64,000 bases of DNA from Candidatus Abyssobacteria bacterium SURF_5. GTDB taxonomy: Bacteria; Abyssobacteria; SURF-5. The position numbers and the translations under genes were made by a program. The number at the start of each line of letters is the position of its first letter. Position 1 is the first letter of the stretch. The notes beneath the pieces are model-generated. The model was not told the DNA's origin. It saw nothing but the letters and a program-made list of their open reading frames with translations, and searched no databases. The DNA lies in contig QZKU01000128.1 in NCBI GenBank assembly GCA_003598085.1, forward strand, positions 62,001-126,000, given 5' to 3'. Below are positions 34,607 to 44,054 of the stretch, piece by piece.

Positions 34607-36922
34607 ATGATGAAATCGTGTTTTCGTTTTGTGCTGCATCATCGATCTGCGGTGCTTATTTTCTGCGCGTTTCTGTCACTTCTCTCGCTGTTCGCGATCT
34701 CTCATGCCGTCATTGCCACATCGATCGGGAAACTGTTTCTGGGCGAGAGCCCGGCATATAAGGAGTACTTGAAGAAGGCGGACCTGTTCGGAAGCGATGA
34801 GATTCTCATTATCGGGATCGATTCGGCCGATCTGCTGTACCCGGAGCGGCAAGAGCGGCTGAGGAGCGCGTTGGAGCGGATCGAAGAGATCCCGATTGTC
34901 GACCGTGTCGAGAGCGTATTAAGCGCTCAGAACATGAGGCTGGAGGACGACACGCTGGTGGTCTCGCGGTACGCGGACGAAGCAGCGTTGGACCCGAAGC
35001 GCATTCCGGAACTGATTTCCGAGCTGAAGGAGGACTCATTAGCCGGGGGGCTGATCGTTTCTGAGAGCGGGCGCGAGGCGGCTGTGATCGTGGAACTGAA
35101 ACCCGACCCTACTCGCCCGGTGGAGCAGGGGCCGCGCATCGTGGCGGAGATTCTGAAGATTTTTGAAGAGGAAGGATTTTCGCGCGCGCAATTGCATCGA
35201 GCGGGCATCCTTGCGGTGCTGTCCGAGATTTTGGTGCAGACGCAGTACAACTTGAAGGTACTGTTCCCGATAGTCGTAGTCATTCTCGTGGCTACCGTCT
35301 GGCTGCTGTTTCGGCGGGTGTGGCCGGGGGTCATCGCGTTCATCATATCGATGCTTGCGGTGATCTGGACGTTGGGGTTTGCTGTCCTGTGGGACCGGCA
35401 GGTGGATATTATCATCTCGATGGTTCCGGCGGTCATTTTCATCGTTTCTTTTTCAGATGTGGTTCATCTGTGCAGCGCGTATCTTATCGAGTTGGGCAAG
35501 GGGGCGGACAAGCAGGAGGCGATCGTTCGGACGGCGGAAGACGTGGGCAAAGGATGTTTTTATACCTCGATAACGACTCTCTTCGGCTTTCTCTCCCTGT
35601 CGCTGGTGCCGGTACCCGTTTTCCGCAAAGCGGGCGCGATTTTCGGATTTGGCGTTGCGGCCGCCCTGTTGCTGGCGATGACGCTTGTTCCCATTATGTT
35701 TTCGATCATGAAAAAGCCGGCGCCATTACGGCGGGGAACTGCAGCGTTTGTTCACGAGATGCTCGATTGGGTTTTGATGCAGGCGCAGCTTGTGACGACG
35801 CGGCGCTCTCGCCTGGTTCTCGCTCTCTTCGGCATTCTTCTGATCATATCGGCGGCGGGAGCGTTAAGGGTGAATGTGGAGACCGATTTTGTGCGCAGGC
35901 TGGGCGAAGGCAATCCGGTTCGCAGGGACGAGGTTTGGTTCGACCGGCATTTTTCCGGCACAAACACATTGGATATCTACGTGGAGACGCCTGAGCCGGA
36001 GGGAGTGCTGGATGCAGAGCTATTTGCTCGTGTCGCGCGGCTGCAGGACGAGGTCGAAGAATTTCAAGGAGTCGACAAGGGAATTTCGCTGGTCGATCTG
36101 GTCGAAAAGATCCACAGAACTCTTGACAGCGAAGATGGTGGGACGCTGCCGACGTCGCGGCCGGCCCTGGCGCAGTATCTGCTATTGTTCGAAATGGGAG
36201 GCGGAGAGGACCTGGATCGGTTTGTCGATTTCGAGCGGCGCACCATGCGGGTGCTCCTCCGGCTGAAAGAAGGCGGATTCCGGAGTGCGGCCGCAACAGG
36301 CGCGAAAGCCGTGCTTGCCGCCAAGGAATTACTTGGGGAATCGGCAGTCGTGCAGGCGACCGGCCTCACGTATCTGCTCGGCGATTGGCTGGATGAAATC
36401 CTGGCCGGGCAGAAGCGGGGCATCCTGTTCTCGTGCTTCATTGTCAGCGTGATGATGACGCTAGCGGTTCGTTCTCTTCGGGCCGGCCTGTGGGCGATGG
36501 TGCCCAACATCGTGCCGCTGCTCGTCCTTGGCGGGTACGTCGGGGGCTTTTGGGAGCAGGTCGATTCGGATACGCTGATGATCGTCTACGTTGGTGTCGG
36601 CGTTGCGGTGGACGATACGATTCATTTCCTGATCCGCTACCGGATCGAGGAGGCGCGGTGCGAGGATACGGAAAACGCGATCAAGCGTTCGTTCGAGTAC
36701 GTGGGGCGAGCGATGTGCATGACTACCGTTATTCTTGTTGCCGGATTCCTGCCGTTCGCGACGAGCGACTATTTCACGATCCACATACTGGGAACGCTCC
36801 TGCCGATGTGTCTGGTTGCGGCACTGCTTGCGGACTTGTTGCTGCTGCCTGCGATGGTGCAGATTGGCCTGATCAGATTTCGGAAAAGTGAGCCGGCGGC
36901 GGAGCCTGCCATCTCTTCATGA
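34607..36922 (+). CDS. RND superfamily (MMPL-type) exporter
   Basis: The 771-residue protein has the RND plan: one helix, a large loop (about residues 45-210), five helices, then a second copy (helix near 405, loop to 600, five helices). The family blocks are SMVPAVIFIVSFSDVVHL, FGFLSLSLVPVPVFRKAGA, YVGVGVAVDDTIHFLIRY and ILGTLLPMCLVAALLADLLL. The acidic residues in helices 4 and 10 (Asp in FSDVV and VDDT) are those used for proton coupling. MMPL/HpnN-type members move lipids or hopanoids to the outer membrane; the substrate here is unknown. Convergent with the PAS gene, overlapping by six bases. Confidence 0.88.
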   Translation: MMKSCFRFVLHHRSAVLIFCAFLSLLSLFAISHAVIATSIGKLFLGESPAYKEYLKKADLFGSDEILIIGIDSADLLYPERQERLRSALERIEEIPIVDRVESVLSAQNMRLEDDTLVVSRYADEAALDPKRIPELISELKEDSLAGGLIVSESGREAAVIVELKPDPTRPVEQGPRIVAEILKIFEEEGFSRAQLHRAGILAVLSEILVQTQYNLKVLFPIVVVILVATVWLLFRRVWPGVIAFIISMLAVIWTLGFAVLWDRQVDIIISMVPAVIFIVSFSDVVHLCSAYLIELGKGADKQEAIVRTAEDVGKGCFYTSITTLFGFLSLSLVPVPVFRKAGAIFGFGVAAALLLAMTLVPIMFSIMKKPAPLRRGTAAFVHEMLDWVLMQAQLVTTRRSRLVLALFGILLIISAAGALRVNVETDFVRRLGEGNPVRRDEVWFDRHFSGTNTLDIYVETPEPEGVLDAELFARVARLQDEVEEFQGVDKGISLVDLVEKIHRTLDSEDGGTLPTSRPALAQYLLLFEMGGGEDLDRFVDFERRTMRVLLRLKEGGFRSAAATGAKAVLAAKELLGESAVVQATGLTYLLGDWLDEILAGQKRGILFSCFIVSVMMTLAVRSLRAGLWAMVPNIVPLLVLGGYVGGFWEQVDSDTLMIVYVGVGVAVDDTIHFLIRYRIEEARCEDTENAIKRSFEYVGRAMCMTTVILVAGFLPFATSDYFTIHILGTLLPMCLVAALLADLLLLPAMVQIGLIRFRKSEPAAEPAISS

Positions 36923-37321
36923 TTGCGCGTGTTCAGCGTCTTTCTTATCCTTCGCGATCTTCTCGATATAGGTGAAATTCAGCAGATATTCCATCGTCCC
37001 GAGGTACCGCCCGGATTTGTCCCGGATCGCGAAGAATCTGTTCAGCGCCCTCATGTCGCAGTGTTCGAGCGGCACCCAGAATTCGGCCTCGTCTCTCTTG
37101 CCGCTTTTAAAGTCAGACAGAATCTTCTCCAGTTTGGGCAGGCTCTTCTGTTTATGGCACGTGCGCACGTCTTTTCCGAGATTATCGATATTAGCGGCGA
37201 CCATTCGGCCTTTGAACTCGTTCCAGTACTGGATGCGGTCGCGCTCATCGATGAATACGAGTTGGAACGGCAGCGCGTCCATGATTCCTTCGATTTGTTC
37301 ATGGGTAAGATTCTCGATCAT
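36917..37321 (-). CDS. PAS domain protein, DUF438-type
   Basis: The 134-residue protein is a single PAS domain: IMDALPFQLVFIDERDRIQYWNEF, here noted as LVFIDERDRIQYWN, then DVRTCHKQKSLPKLEKIL, FKSGKRDEAEFWVPL and a final RFFAIRDKSGRYLGTMEYLL. The CHxxKS block is shared with the PAS domain of DUF438 proteins, which are proposed to sense redox or bind haem; haem binding is not shown here. No output domain is attached, so it probably works by binding a partner. It is flanked by convergent genes and shares no operon. Confidence 0.85.
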   Translation of the reverse strand: MIENLTHEQIEGIMDALPFQLVFIDERDRIQYWNEFKGRMVAANIDNLGKDVRTCHKQKSLPKLEKILSDFKSGKRDEAEFWVPLEHCDMRALNRFFAIRDKSGRYLGTMEYLLNFTYIEKIAKDKKDAEHAQS

Positions 37322-37428
37322 GGTTGCTCCTCAGGGCGAAAAATCTTCACAGGATTGTGTCGGGATGAAAAGACATTATCAGTATAGAAATAATCGGGTT
37401 AATTTTCAAGGAAACGCGATGTAAAGCT

Positions 37429-38544
37429 TCAATCCTTGTCGCCGATTGTGACGAGCCATGTTCCGGACGGTGTGTTAAGGGTGTCCATAAATCCGGGCGA
37501 GCCGATTCGGATGAAGCCGTATTTGCGCATGCGGAATCCGATGCTCTTGAAGATCAGGTGGCTGATTTGCCTTTCGCGGAAATGATCTGAGAGGAGTCTG
37601 AGACAGGCGCGTGTATGGGAGCTGATGACCAGATCATAGACTTGTGCGGCGGTTTTGTCTATGTAGTACACGCAATAACCGAGGCTGGTATTCTCGTGGT
37701 TGAAAAACTCATATACGGAATACCTGCGAACCGGGTTGTCTATGAACCGCCAGTTCAGATATTCGGCCGAGCGAACCCCCTGGAGAAAGCTGTGATCGAG
37801 GCTATACGATCTCTCGAAACTGCGCACGGGCTTCATATGCAGGCCGTGCGTTTTTCTGCCGAGCCAGAGACGTGAATAGAGCCTTGAAACGGCGTTGGCT
37901 GCGGGCGCAACAGGCTTCAGGACTCTGCTGCGGAACATGCCGCCGATTGCCAGCGGGTACCACCATTCATCAATGGGGATATATATCCTCACGTCCCCCG
38001 GCATATTCCACGTCAACTGTTTTGCGATTTTGTTGGGGAAACTGACAATGGGATAATTGCCGGTTCGGCACAATCTCCAGACGGCCGAATACACGCCGCT
38101 CCCTCTGCTGGCCTTCGCTACGAACAAATCCACCGACTGTCTGGCCAGGAACACCCCTGTTTTCTCGCTGGTAAAGAGGCGAGGCATATGCGCGCGTAAA
38201 GCTATGATTTTTCCGTTCTGGTCCTCGGCCAGAAAGATGTTCGCCTTTCCATCGGGATTGCGGAAATACTTCCAGCGCAGCCATTCCACGTCTTTCGGGC
38301 CATACTCATGGGATTTAAATAGTTCGGTTATGCCCTCGAGATCGCCTTCATCGCCCAGCCGGCAGATGAAGTGCTTTTCAGGTTCTTTCGTGGCTTGCTT
38401 CTTTTGATGCGGACCCGGCGCCGGCGGATCGGCACTTGAGCCGGATCGAGTAGGCGTTGGCTTTGTTTTAAGTGCGACAGCCCCGGGAGTTCTTGTCAGC
38501 CATTGCAGTCTGGAAAACCTCAGCAAGAAACCTGCAAGAGCCAT
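37429..38544 (-). CDS. GNAT-fold acyltransferase (FemAB/Mig-14-like)
   Basis: The 371-residue protein has a basic, proline-rich start (residues 1-55) and then a GNAT-like domain: FICRLGDEGDLEGITELFKS, WLRWKYFRNPDGKANIFLAE, IIALRAHMPRLF, and a block SVDLFVAKASRGSGVYSAVW with the acyl-CoA loop pattern. A second half with ISLDHSFLQGVRSAEYLNWRF-like sequence (SAEYLNWRFIDNPV) resembles the doubled GNAT proteins of exopolysaccharide loci. The acceptor is unknown. An AAGG seven bases before the ATG supports the start. It is the last gene on the minus strand before a 280-base spacer. Confidence 0.65.
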   Translation of the reverse strand: MALAGFLLRFSRLQWLTRTPGAVALKTKPTPTRSGSSADPPAPGPHQKKQATKEPEKHFICRLGDEGDLEGITELFKSHEYGPKDVEWLRWKYFRNPDGKANIFLAEDQNGKIIALRAHMPRLFTSEKTGVFLARQSVDLFVAKASRGSGVYSAVWRLCRTGNYPIVSFPNKIAKQLTWNMPGDVRIYIPIDEWWYPLAIGGMFRSRVLKPVAPAANAVSRLYSRLWLGRKTHGLHMKPVRSFERSYSLDHSFLQGVRSAEYLNWRFIDNPVRRYSVYEFFNHENTSLGYCVYYIDKTAAQVYDLVISSHTRACLRLLSDHFRERQISHLIFKSIGFRMRKYGFIRIGSPGFMDTLNTPSGTWLVTIGDKD

Positions 38545-38827
38545 TCAATACCTTCTTTCGTAGGGGCGAGATTGAGCACTGCGAGCCAAGGCAGAAGAAC
38601 GCGAAGCTCTTCGGAAAGGGAAGTCACTGCGTCGAAAAGTCGCGACCGTCAGCGCTTCCGGATGAACCGAGCGCGAGAATTTTCTGTTGCGATTATATTA
38701 ACATCGAACGATGAAAGGGGCTATGGCCGTGACGCAAAAATTTATCGAGAAATATGAAAGAGCGAAAAGGGAGTGTTGGAGGTATGAAGCACAATCACAT
38801 CGCCCAGAGGGGACATTGGGGTCCGCG

Positions 38828-39730
38828 TTAGGCGAGGTTTTCAAGATATTCGTCAATGCCCACGCCGGTTTCGCCCGTTTCCGAGAGCGAGAAATCCGAG
38901 AAGTTTTCGTGCACCGCCAGATCGGTTCCTTTTTCGCGAAGCGGGAGGAACAAGCCTGAGAACCTGCGCGAGGTAAGGGTCCAGACGCGTGCCTTCTCGT
39001 CGACGGCCTCATAGACTGAGCTCTGCGGCGCCTTCTGTTCATTGCGTTCTGTCGAAATGACCTTTACCGATCGGATTCCGGTGTTTCCCTGTTTCTCGGA
39101 GATGAAGCCGCGGTTCATATCGCGCCTGCCAGCGACGCGAACCTGTGAGATGTTGATGGTTCTCTCGGGGAATTGGGCGGCGACCCAGTTCCATCCCGCG
39201 ATATTGGACTCGTTCCTGAATCCCCAGGAATGATCGCGGTGGCCGAAGCAGGAGATGGGGCGGGAGACGCCGTCTTTTTCGAGATGTCCTTCAGCGGTCA
39301 AGGCCTGTTCGTAATGGTTGATCGCCAGGCTTTTCTTATCGCCGCCGGGCTGTTTTCGCTTTTTTGTGGCGTAGTTGAACACATCGAATCGGGCGGAATA
39401 CATCAAGTCCAGGGAATGATTGGGGCCATGCAACGTCAGGCGGAACGTCTTATGGGGTTCGACGAACTCGATGGAAAGCTTTCCATCGTTCAACTCGCGA
39501 AGGTTGTCATCGAGCGGGATCTGATTTGCATACATGAGGATTTCGTCGTCGACCACGTGGAACGCGCGAAAGTGAGCCTTCTGCTTGTGACGCTCGAGCG
39601 AGATGTGGTTGATGCCCCATGCCTTGTTCTTGCGATCGATGAAATTGAAGTACCAGTTTTCCTTCCACGCGTCTGTTGTGCCGCGGGGGTAATCGTGATG
39701 GATGAACTCGTCTTCCGGCCGGACGTTCAT
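38828..39730 (-). CDS. DUF7064/AttH-like beta-barrel protein
   Basis: The 300-residue protein has no signal peptide and consists of beta strands. Two halves of about 150 residues resemble the AttH/CrtC hydroxysteroid-type lipocalin fold, and the HRDHSWGFRN block near residue 165-175 matches the family motif (HxxHSWG). Members of DUF7064/DUF7065 occur next to APH-type phosphotransferases in many actinobacterial and other genomes, often with acyl-CoA metabolism genes. That same pairing is seen here. The start ATG overlaps the stop of the upstream helical-protein gene (ATGA), so the three genes are translated together. Substrate unknown. Confidence 0.75.
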   Translation of the reverse strand: MNVRPEDEFIHHDYPRGTTDAWKENWYFNFIDRKNKAWGINHISLERHKQKAHFRAFHVVDDEILMYANQIPLDDNLRELNDGKLSIEFVEPHKTFRLTLHGPNHSLDLMYSARFDVFNYATKKRKQPGGDKKSLAINHYEQALTAEGHLEKDGVSRPISCFGHRDHSWGFRNESNIAGWNWVAAQFPERTINISQVRVAGRRDMNRGFISEKQGNTGIRSVKVISTERNEQKAPQSSVYEAVDEKARVWTLTSRRFSGLFLPLREKGTDLAVHENFSDFSLSETGETGVGIDEYLENLA

Positions 39731-40233
39731 GCTGAATCTCCTTTGCGTTTTGAGCGGGAAATCCGTTCGAACCTCTGCGGGCGAAACAGCATCAGATCGC
39801 GGAAGATTCCCTGCTGAATCTGCTCAAGGGCCGCGCGCTCGATCGCTTCGGGGTCCGAAATCTCTGATCGGCGCTCATGAACGATGTCGAGCGCCTTGCT
39901 CAAGGTGCGCTCGATACGCTCGCGTTCGTCGCGCAGTTGAAGGCCGGTCATTTCGAGGAAGTTCAGCGGCTGGGCGGCCCCGCAGATGTCCGCCGGCACG
40001 GGCACTCCGGCTGTCGACAAAGCCGAGATCAGCATCCGGATCGTCTCCCGCCCGCTCTCGATATCCTGCACGATGAAGTCGTGGCGGTGTTCGATGCGTC
40101 CCTGAAGCTGGCTGAGCAATTCTATGACGGCGAAGACCTGTCCGCGGATGTAGTCCGATTCGATTTCCGGGGCTATGACATGCTCGAGGATATCGTTTAT
40201 CCGGTTCACGTATATCTCGAATGGCTCTTTCAT
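39727..40233 (-). CDS. Uncharacterised helical protein of the kinase-like/DUF7064 operon
   Basis: I do not recognise a family for this 168-residue protein. It is rich in Glu, Arg and Leu, and long helices are predicted from the spacing of hydrophobic residues. There is no signal peptide or membrane segment. It is coupled by ATGA overlaps to the phosphotransferase gene before it and the DUF7064 gene after it, so it almost certainly acts with both, perhaps as a structural subunit. The tight coupling on both sides makes a chance ORF unlikely. Confidence 0.75.
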   Translation of the reverse strand: MKEPFEIYVNRINDILEHVIAPEIESDYIRGQVFAVIELLSQLQGRIEHRHDFIVQDIESGRETIRMLISALSTAGVPVPADICGAAQPLNFLEMTGLQLRDERERIERTLSKALDIVHERRSEISDPEAIERAALEQIQQGIFRDLMLFRPQRFERISRSKRKGDSA

Positions 40234-41282
40234 TGGGAAACCCGCAGTTGTTTACCGAGATATTTGGCAAGGGAGTAGTAGAACATGTCGATCAGGAAGG
40301 CGAAGACGCCGGGACGCAGATCGAGGTTCTTGCCGGTTGCGAATGCGTGCGCCGCGGTCGAGGTGATCCCGACCGCCTTCAAATCATTCAGTATCTGATA
40401 GTAATCAAGCTTTTGCCGGTCCACGTGGATTCCCGATTTTTCCTGGTATTTATCGAGGAATTCGTCTTCCGGCATCAAATGGCTCACCCAATTTGTCGGG
40501 GCGGGCGACCGCCACAGGCCCCCGAGCACATATACCAGGTCCTCGTGCGGGTCGCCGAGATGAACCATTTCCCAATCGAGAACGGCCCGGATGCGCCCAT
40601 TCCGGTGGATGTAATTGCCGGTGCGATAGTCTCCATGCACGAGGCGCACGCATTCGTTGTGCGGCGCGTTGTGCTTGAGCCAGTTGACTGCCAAACTGAC
40701 TATCGGTTTCCGCCTGTATCCGGCGCGTTCGATCACCTGTTCCCAGTATTCGACCTGGCTGAGAGCCGAGCCGCGGCCGGGTCCGGGGTCGCCCAGGAAA
40801 TCCAGTCCCGCGGCGCGCCAGTCGCAGGTATGGATTCGGACGAGGTTCTCGATGAAGTCTGCGGCGAGGCTGGCTCGTTCGCGGTCATCGGGAATAAGGC
40901 GGTAGTCGGGGTCGTTCTCCCGGGTGAGGAAATGGACGTCGCCCTCGACTTTTTCCATGACGTAAAACGGGCGCTCGAAGACTGAAGGATCGGGTTCATA
41001 CCAATAGGTTCTTGCCAGGGCGATTCCGCTATGCTGCAGTGCGTCAAGAACGCGGAATTCGATGGAAGCGTCATACGGTTCAAGCAGCCCGGCCGCCGGT
41101 TCCCGGCGGAGAATGATATCCTGCTCGACTGACTTTCCGTTCTTTCTGTATGAGAGTCCGAGACTGAAAGTCTCCATCGACCAGCCTTCGGTGTTTCTCC
41201 ACTCCCGAATGATTTTCAGGTCGGCGCAGCCGAGCTTTTGGGCCAGGTAAGATTCGAGTTTCCAATTGGGGGCTGAAGCCAT
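40230..41282 (-). CDS. APH-type phosphotransferase family protein
   Basis: The 350-residue protein has the two-lobed kinase fold: an N-lobe with IILRREPAAGLL carrying the ATP-binding Arg/Lys region, and a C-lobe with RLVHGDYRTGNYI (His216, Asp218, Asn223) and AVLDWEMVHLGDPHEDL (Asp236), the catalytic loop and metal-binding Asp of APH/choline-kinase-like enzymes. This form is close to ACAD10/11-type kinases, which in other systems phosphorylate hydroxyacyl-CoA; that is a possibility, not shown. It is first of three ATGA-coupled genes. The ATG at 41282 was preferred to 41333 because the longer frame adds no kinase sequence. Confidence 0.85.
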   Translation of the reverse strand: MASAPNWKLESYLAQKLGCADLKIIREWRNTEGWSMETFSLGLSYRKNGKSVEQDIILRREPAAGLLEPYDASIEFRVLDALQHSGIALARTYWYEPDPSVFERPFYVMEKVEGDVHFLTRENDPDYRLIPDDRERASLAADFIENLVRIHTCDWRAAGLDFLGDPGPGRGSALSQVEYWEQVIERAGYRRKPIVSLAVNWLKHNAPHNECVRLVHGDYRTGNYIHRNGRIRAVLDWEMVHLGDPHEDLVYVLGGLWRSPAPTNWVSHLMPEDEFLDKYQEKSGIHVDRQKLDYYQILNDLKAVGITSTAAHAFATGKNLDLRPGVFAFLIDMFYYSLAKYLGKQLRVSQ

Positions 41283-41513
41283 CGTTGAATCCGGTATTTT
41301 TTGAAGCTTACAAGGATTGAACTCTCGTGGCATAGTAGCAACGAGCGACTGAACGGAAAGAGTATATCAGAAAATATTTCGTATTTTCAGAATTTCTTTC
41401 GATGTTTGAAAGAAGTTTGAGAGGGAGGCCTTTGCATGGCTGGACTTCGTGAGGCAGGCAGGATAGAATGACATCCACCGAAAGCCCTTGTCTATATCCG
41501 AAAGGAGTGGGAG

Positions 41514-43778
41514 ATGAAGAAGAATCGCCAGCGAACGTGTCTGTGTGAAAGAAGCCGCTTCGGGATTGGCCCGGCGGCCTGGTTCGCCGTTCTCACTTTG
41601 CTGATAAGTGCGGCATTTTCGGCGGCGAGCGCAGCCGCTGATTTCCCCGGGGTAGGGGAAGACGCCGGAAAGACAGTGATCTATCGGGATACATGGGGCG
41701 TCCCTCATATTTATGCTCCCACGGTTGAAGCCGGCGCATATGCCGCCGGCTGGGCGCAGGCGCAGGACCGGCCCGAGGAGTTGCTGAAGAATTTCATGCG
41801 CGGCATCGGCGAGAGCGCCAAATTTGCGGGTCCGGCGACAGTCAAGTACGACCTGGTCGCGAAGCTGTGGGATAATTACGGCGTGGCCGAGCGCAATATC
41901 GAGCACATCCGCCCGGCGATTCGCGGAATCAATCAGGCGTATGTAAAGGGTGTGAACGATTATTACGCGGCCCATCCGGAGGATGTGCCCGCGTGGTGGG
42001 GCGACCGCAAGGTGGATGAATACATGGTAATCGCCGCCGCACGTTTTTTCTTGTATAACTGGTCGATTGAGCAGGCGTTCGCCGACTTGAAGCGAACGGG
42101 GATCGAGCCGGGCTTTCCCGAGATCAGGCACGGCTCGAATCAATTTGCCGTGGCCCCGAGCCGGAGCGCCGAGAAAGCGCCGATTCTTGCGATTGACCCT
42201 CATCTCTCGTGGTGGGGGATGACGCGGTTCTGGGAATTTCGGATTCATGCGGGCGCGCTGGTGGGCAGCGGCGTGACTTTGCCTGGTTTCCCCACGATCG
42301 GCAACGGCCACAACGAGCACATCGCCTGGGCGATGACGACCGGCGGACCGGATACCGCCGATATATACGAATTGAAGTTGAATCCGAAAAATCCATCGCA
42401 GTACCTGTATGACGGCGAATGGAAACAGATGTCTTCGCGCGAGATCATCATTGAGGTGCGAAGGGCGGAGCCGCAGAGATTCACGGTGTACGACTCGCAT
42501 TATGGGCCGGTTATTGCCATGAGAGGCGGCAAGGCGTATGCGGCCAGGATGGCATATGCCGATGCGGTTCAGGCGGGCGACAGTTGGTATGACCTGAATT
42601 TCGCAAAGGATTACCGCGGCGCGGCCGCGTCGGCCGAGAACCTGCAATATTATCCGCAGAACCTGATGGTTGCCGACACCTCCGGCAATATCTATTATCA
42701 ACGCGTGGGCCGGGCGCCACGCCGCCCTACGGGTTATGACTGGTCTCGCGCCGTAGACGGATCGACATCGGCCACAGAATGGCAGGGTTTTCACCCCTCC
42801 TCGGACCACGTGCAGATACTTAATCCGCCGCAGGGCTACATGCAGAACTGCAACATACCGCCCGACGTCATGATGCTCAGGAGCCCGCTGACGCCGGACA
42901 AGAGCATCCCGTACATTTACAGCGATTGGATTTACGGTCCGCCCAACGGCTGGATCAATCAGCGCGGCGCGCGCGCACTGCAGCTACTGGCTGCCGACAA
43001 ATCGGTGACCGCCGAGGAAGCGATTTCCTATATTCTTGACGTGCATCCGGCGGGCGTGGAGCAGTGGATAGCCGCGCTGAAGCATGCCCATGGCAAATTC
43101 GGAGCTGAATTCGAATCGAATCCGGATTACGCGATTGGCGTTAAGGATCTTCTTGCATGGGACGGCGAATTGCGGCGCGACTCGTCGGCTGCGCTGAAAT
43201 ATTATTATCTGCGGAAACAACTCCATCATGATCATGGAGAAAAAGCCGTGGAACTGGCGGAGCGTATCGCGCCTCTGCTCGCGATCGCGGGGAAAAAGCC
43301 CGCCTGGAAAAAAGTGGAGGATGAGGATCTGAGAATGCTGTTGTCGTCGGTAGCGCCCGCGATGGCCTCGCTCAAAGCGGATTTCGGTTCGCTCGATGCT
43401 CCTTACGGAGCGGCCTTTCGCGTCGGGCGCGACGAGGTATCCTGGCCCGTGGGCGGCGGGGGAGCTGAAGGACTGGGGACGGCCACCCTGCGCAATGTCG
43501 ATTTCGGGCCTGAAAGGCCGGATCACACCCGCTGGGGTGAAGCGGGTCAGACATCGACGCAGATCGTCGTGCTGTCGAAGCCAATCCGCAGTTGGACCGC
43601 AGTTCCCATCGGACAGAGCGATCGGCCCGAGTCGCCGCACTACCGTGACCAGGCCGAGAAACTCTTCAGCGCGCGCAAGCTGAAGGAGACATGGTGGAGA
43701 CCGCTTGATCTTGTTGGCCATATAGAATCGCGGATGGTCCTGGAAGGAGCGCCGACGCCGGCCCCGATAACGCAGTAA
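41514..43778 (+). CDS. Penicillin acylase family Ntn hydrolase (acylase of unknown amide)
   Basis: The 754-residue precursor has a long signal-type N-terminus (hydrophobic core at about 21-42, ASAAA before the cut), an alpha chain starting TVIYRDTWGVPHIYAP, and the self-cleavage site HGSNQFAVAP, where Ser208 becomes the N-terminal nucleophile of the beta chain. Other blocks such as AIDPHLSWW and LPGFPTIGNGHNEHIAWAMT are family hallmarks. Relatives cut penicillin, glutaryl-cephalosporin or N-acyl-homoserine lactones; substrate cannot be told, and a true antibiotic role is not implied. The gene has no partner on its strand, and a strong terminator follows it. Confidence 0.9.
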   Translation: MKKNRQRTCLCERSRFGIGPAAWFAVLTLLISAAFSAASAAADFPGVGEDAGKTVIYRDTWGVPHIYAPTVEAGAYAAGWAQAQDRPEELLKNFMRGIGESAKFAGPATVKYDLVAKLWDNYGVAERNIEHIRPAIRGINQAYVKGVNDYYAAHPEDVPAWWGDRKVDEYMVIAAARFFLYNWSIEQAFADLKRTGIEPGFPEIRHGSNQFAVAPSRSAEKAPILAIDPHLSWWGMTRFWEFRIHAGALVGSGVTLPGFPTIGNGHNEHIAWAMTTGGPDTADIYELKLNPKNPSQYLYDGEWKQMSSREIIIEVRRAEPQRFTVYDSHYGPVIAMRGGKAYAARMAYADAVQAGDSWYDLNFAKDYRGAAASAENLQYYPQNLMVADTSGNIYYQRVGRAPRRPTGYDWSRAVDGSTSATEWQGFHPSSDHVQILNPPQGYMQNCNIPPDVMMLRSPLTPDKSIPYIYSDWIYGPPNGWINQRGARALQLLAADKSVTAEEAISYILDVHPAGVEQWIAALKHAHGKFGAEFESNPDYAIGVKDLLAWDGELRRDSSAALKYYYLRKQLHHDHGEKAVELAERIAPLLAIAGKKPAWKKVEDEDLRMLLSSVAPAMASLKADFGSLDAPYGAAFRVGRDEVSWPVGGGGAEGLGTATLRNVDFGPERPDHTRWGEAGQTSTQIVVLSKPIRSWTAVPIGQSDRPESPHYRDQAEKLFSARKLKETWWRPLDLVGHIESRMVLEGAPTPAPITQ

Positions 43779-43791
43779 GTACGGCAATACA

Positions 43792-43828
43792 CGGGCGCCA
43801 GAGCAACTTCTTTGGCGCCCGTTTTGTT
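43792..43828 (+). terminator. Rho-independent terminator after the acylase gene
   Basis: CGGGCGCCA (43792-43800) pairs perfectly with TGGCGCCCG (43813-43821) over a 12-base loop, followed by TTTTGTTT. It starts 13 bases after the acylase stop codon. Confidence 0.85.
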
Positions 43829-43836
43829 TCCGCCTA

Positions 43837-43941
43837 AATATGGGGACAGCTCCCATATTTATAAGTCTCACCTGCTGATGGAAACATAACATACGTGTTT
43901 GCAGTATGTTATGACTATAAATATGGTGTCTGTCCCTAGAT
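43837..43941. mobile_element. Short MITE-like element of the AATATGGTGTCTGTCCC family
   Basis: The right arm AATATGGTGTCTGTCCC (43920-43936) is identical to the right arm of the 4991-5258 element; the left arm AATATGGGGACAGCTCCC is an imperfect inverted copy. The body has a perfect inner palindrome CATAACATAC/GTATGTTATG (43885-43894 and 43904-43913). It lies between the acylase terminator and the promoter of the MerR gene. Confidence 0.6.
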
Positions 43942-43970
43942 CTACCACATTTCCCTGTGCGGGATTTTGC

Positions 43971-43999
43971 TTGACAATAGGGCTGGGTGGGGATATGAT
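43971..43999 (+). promoter_or_regulatory. Near-consensus sigma-70 promoter of the MerR-led operon
   Basis: A perfect TTGACA (43971-43976) is followed after exactly 17 bases by TATGAT (43994-43999). Transcription would start near 44006. MerR-type regulators usually act at promoters with longer spacers (19-20 bp); the normal 17-bp spacer here suggests that this is not a classical MerR-distorted target. Confidence 0.65.
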
Positions 44000-44054
44000 T
44001 GCGGAATTAGAAGTAGCACGTGCGACTTTTAAGAGGAGGAAAGCGGGCGCCTGA

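Noticed and set aside
41367-42809. 480-residue open frame on the minus strand, opposite the penicillin-acylase gene
   Set aside because: It has no recognisable domain, it is rich in Arg and Pro, and it is the shadow of the strongly supported acylase gene.
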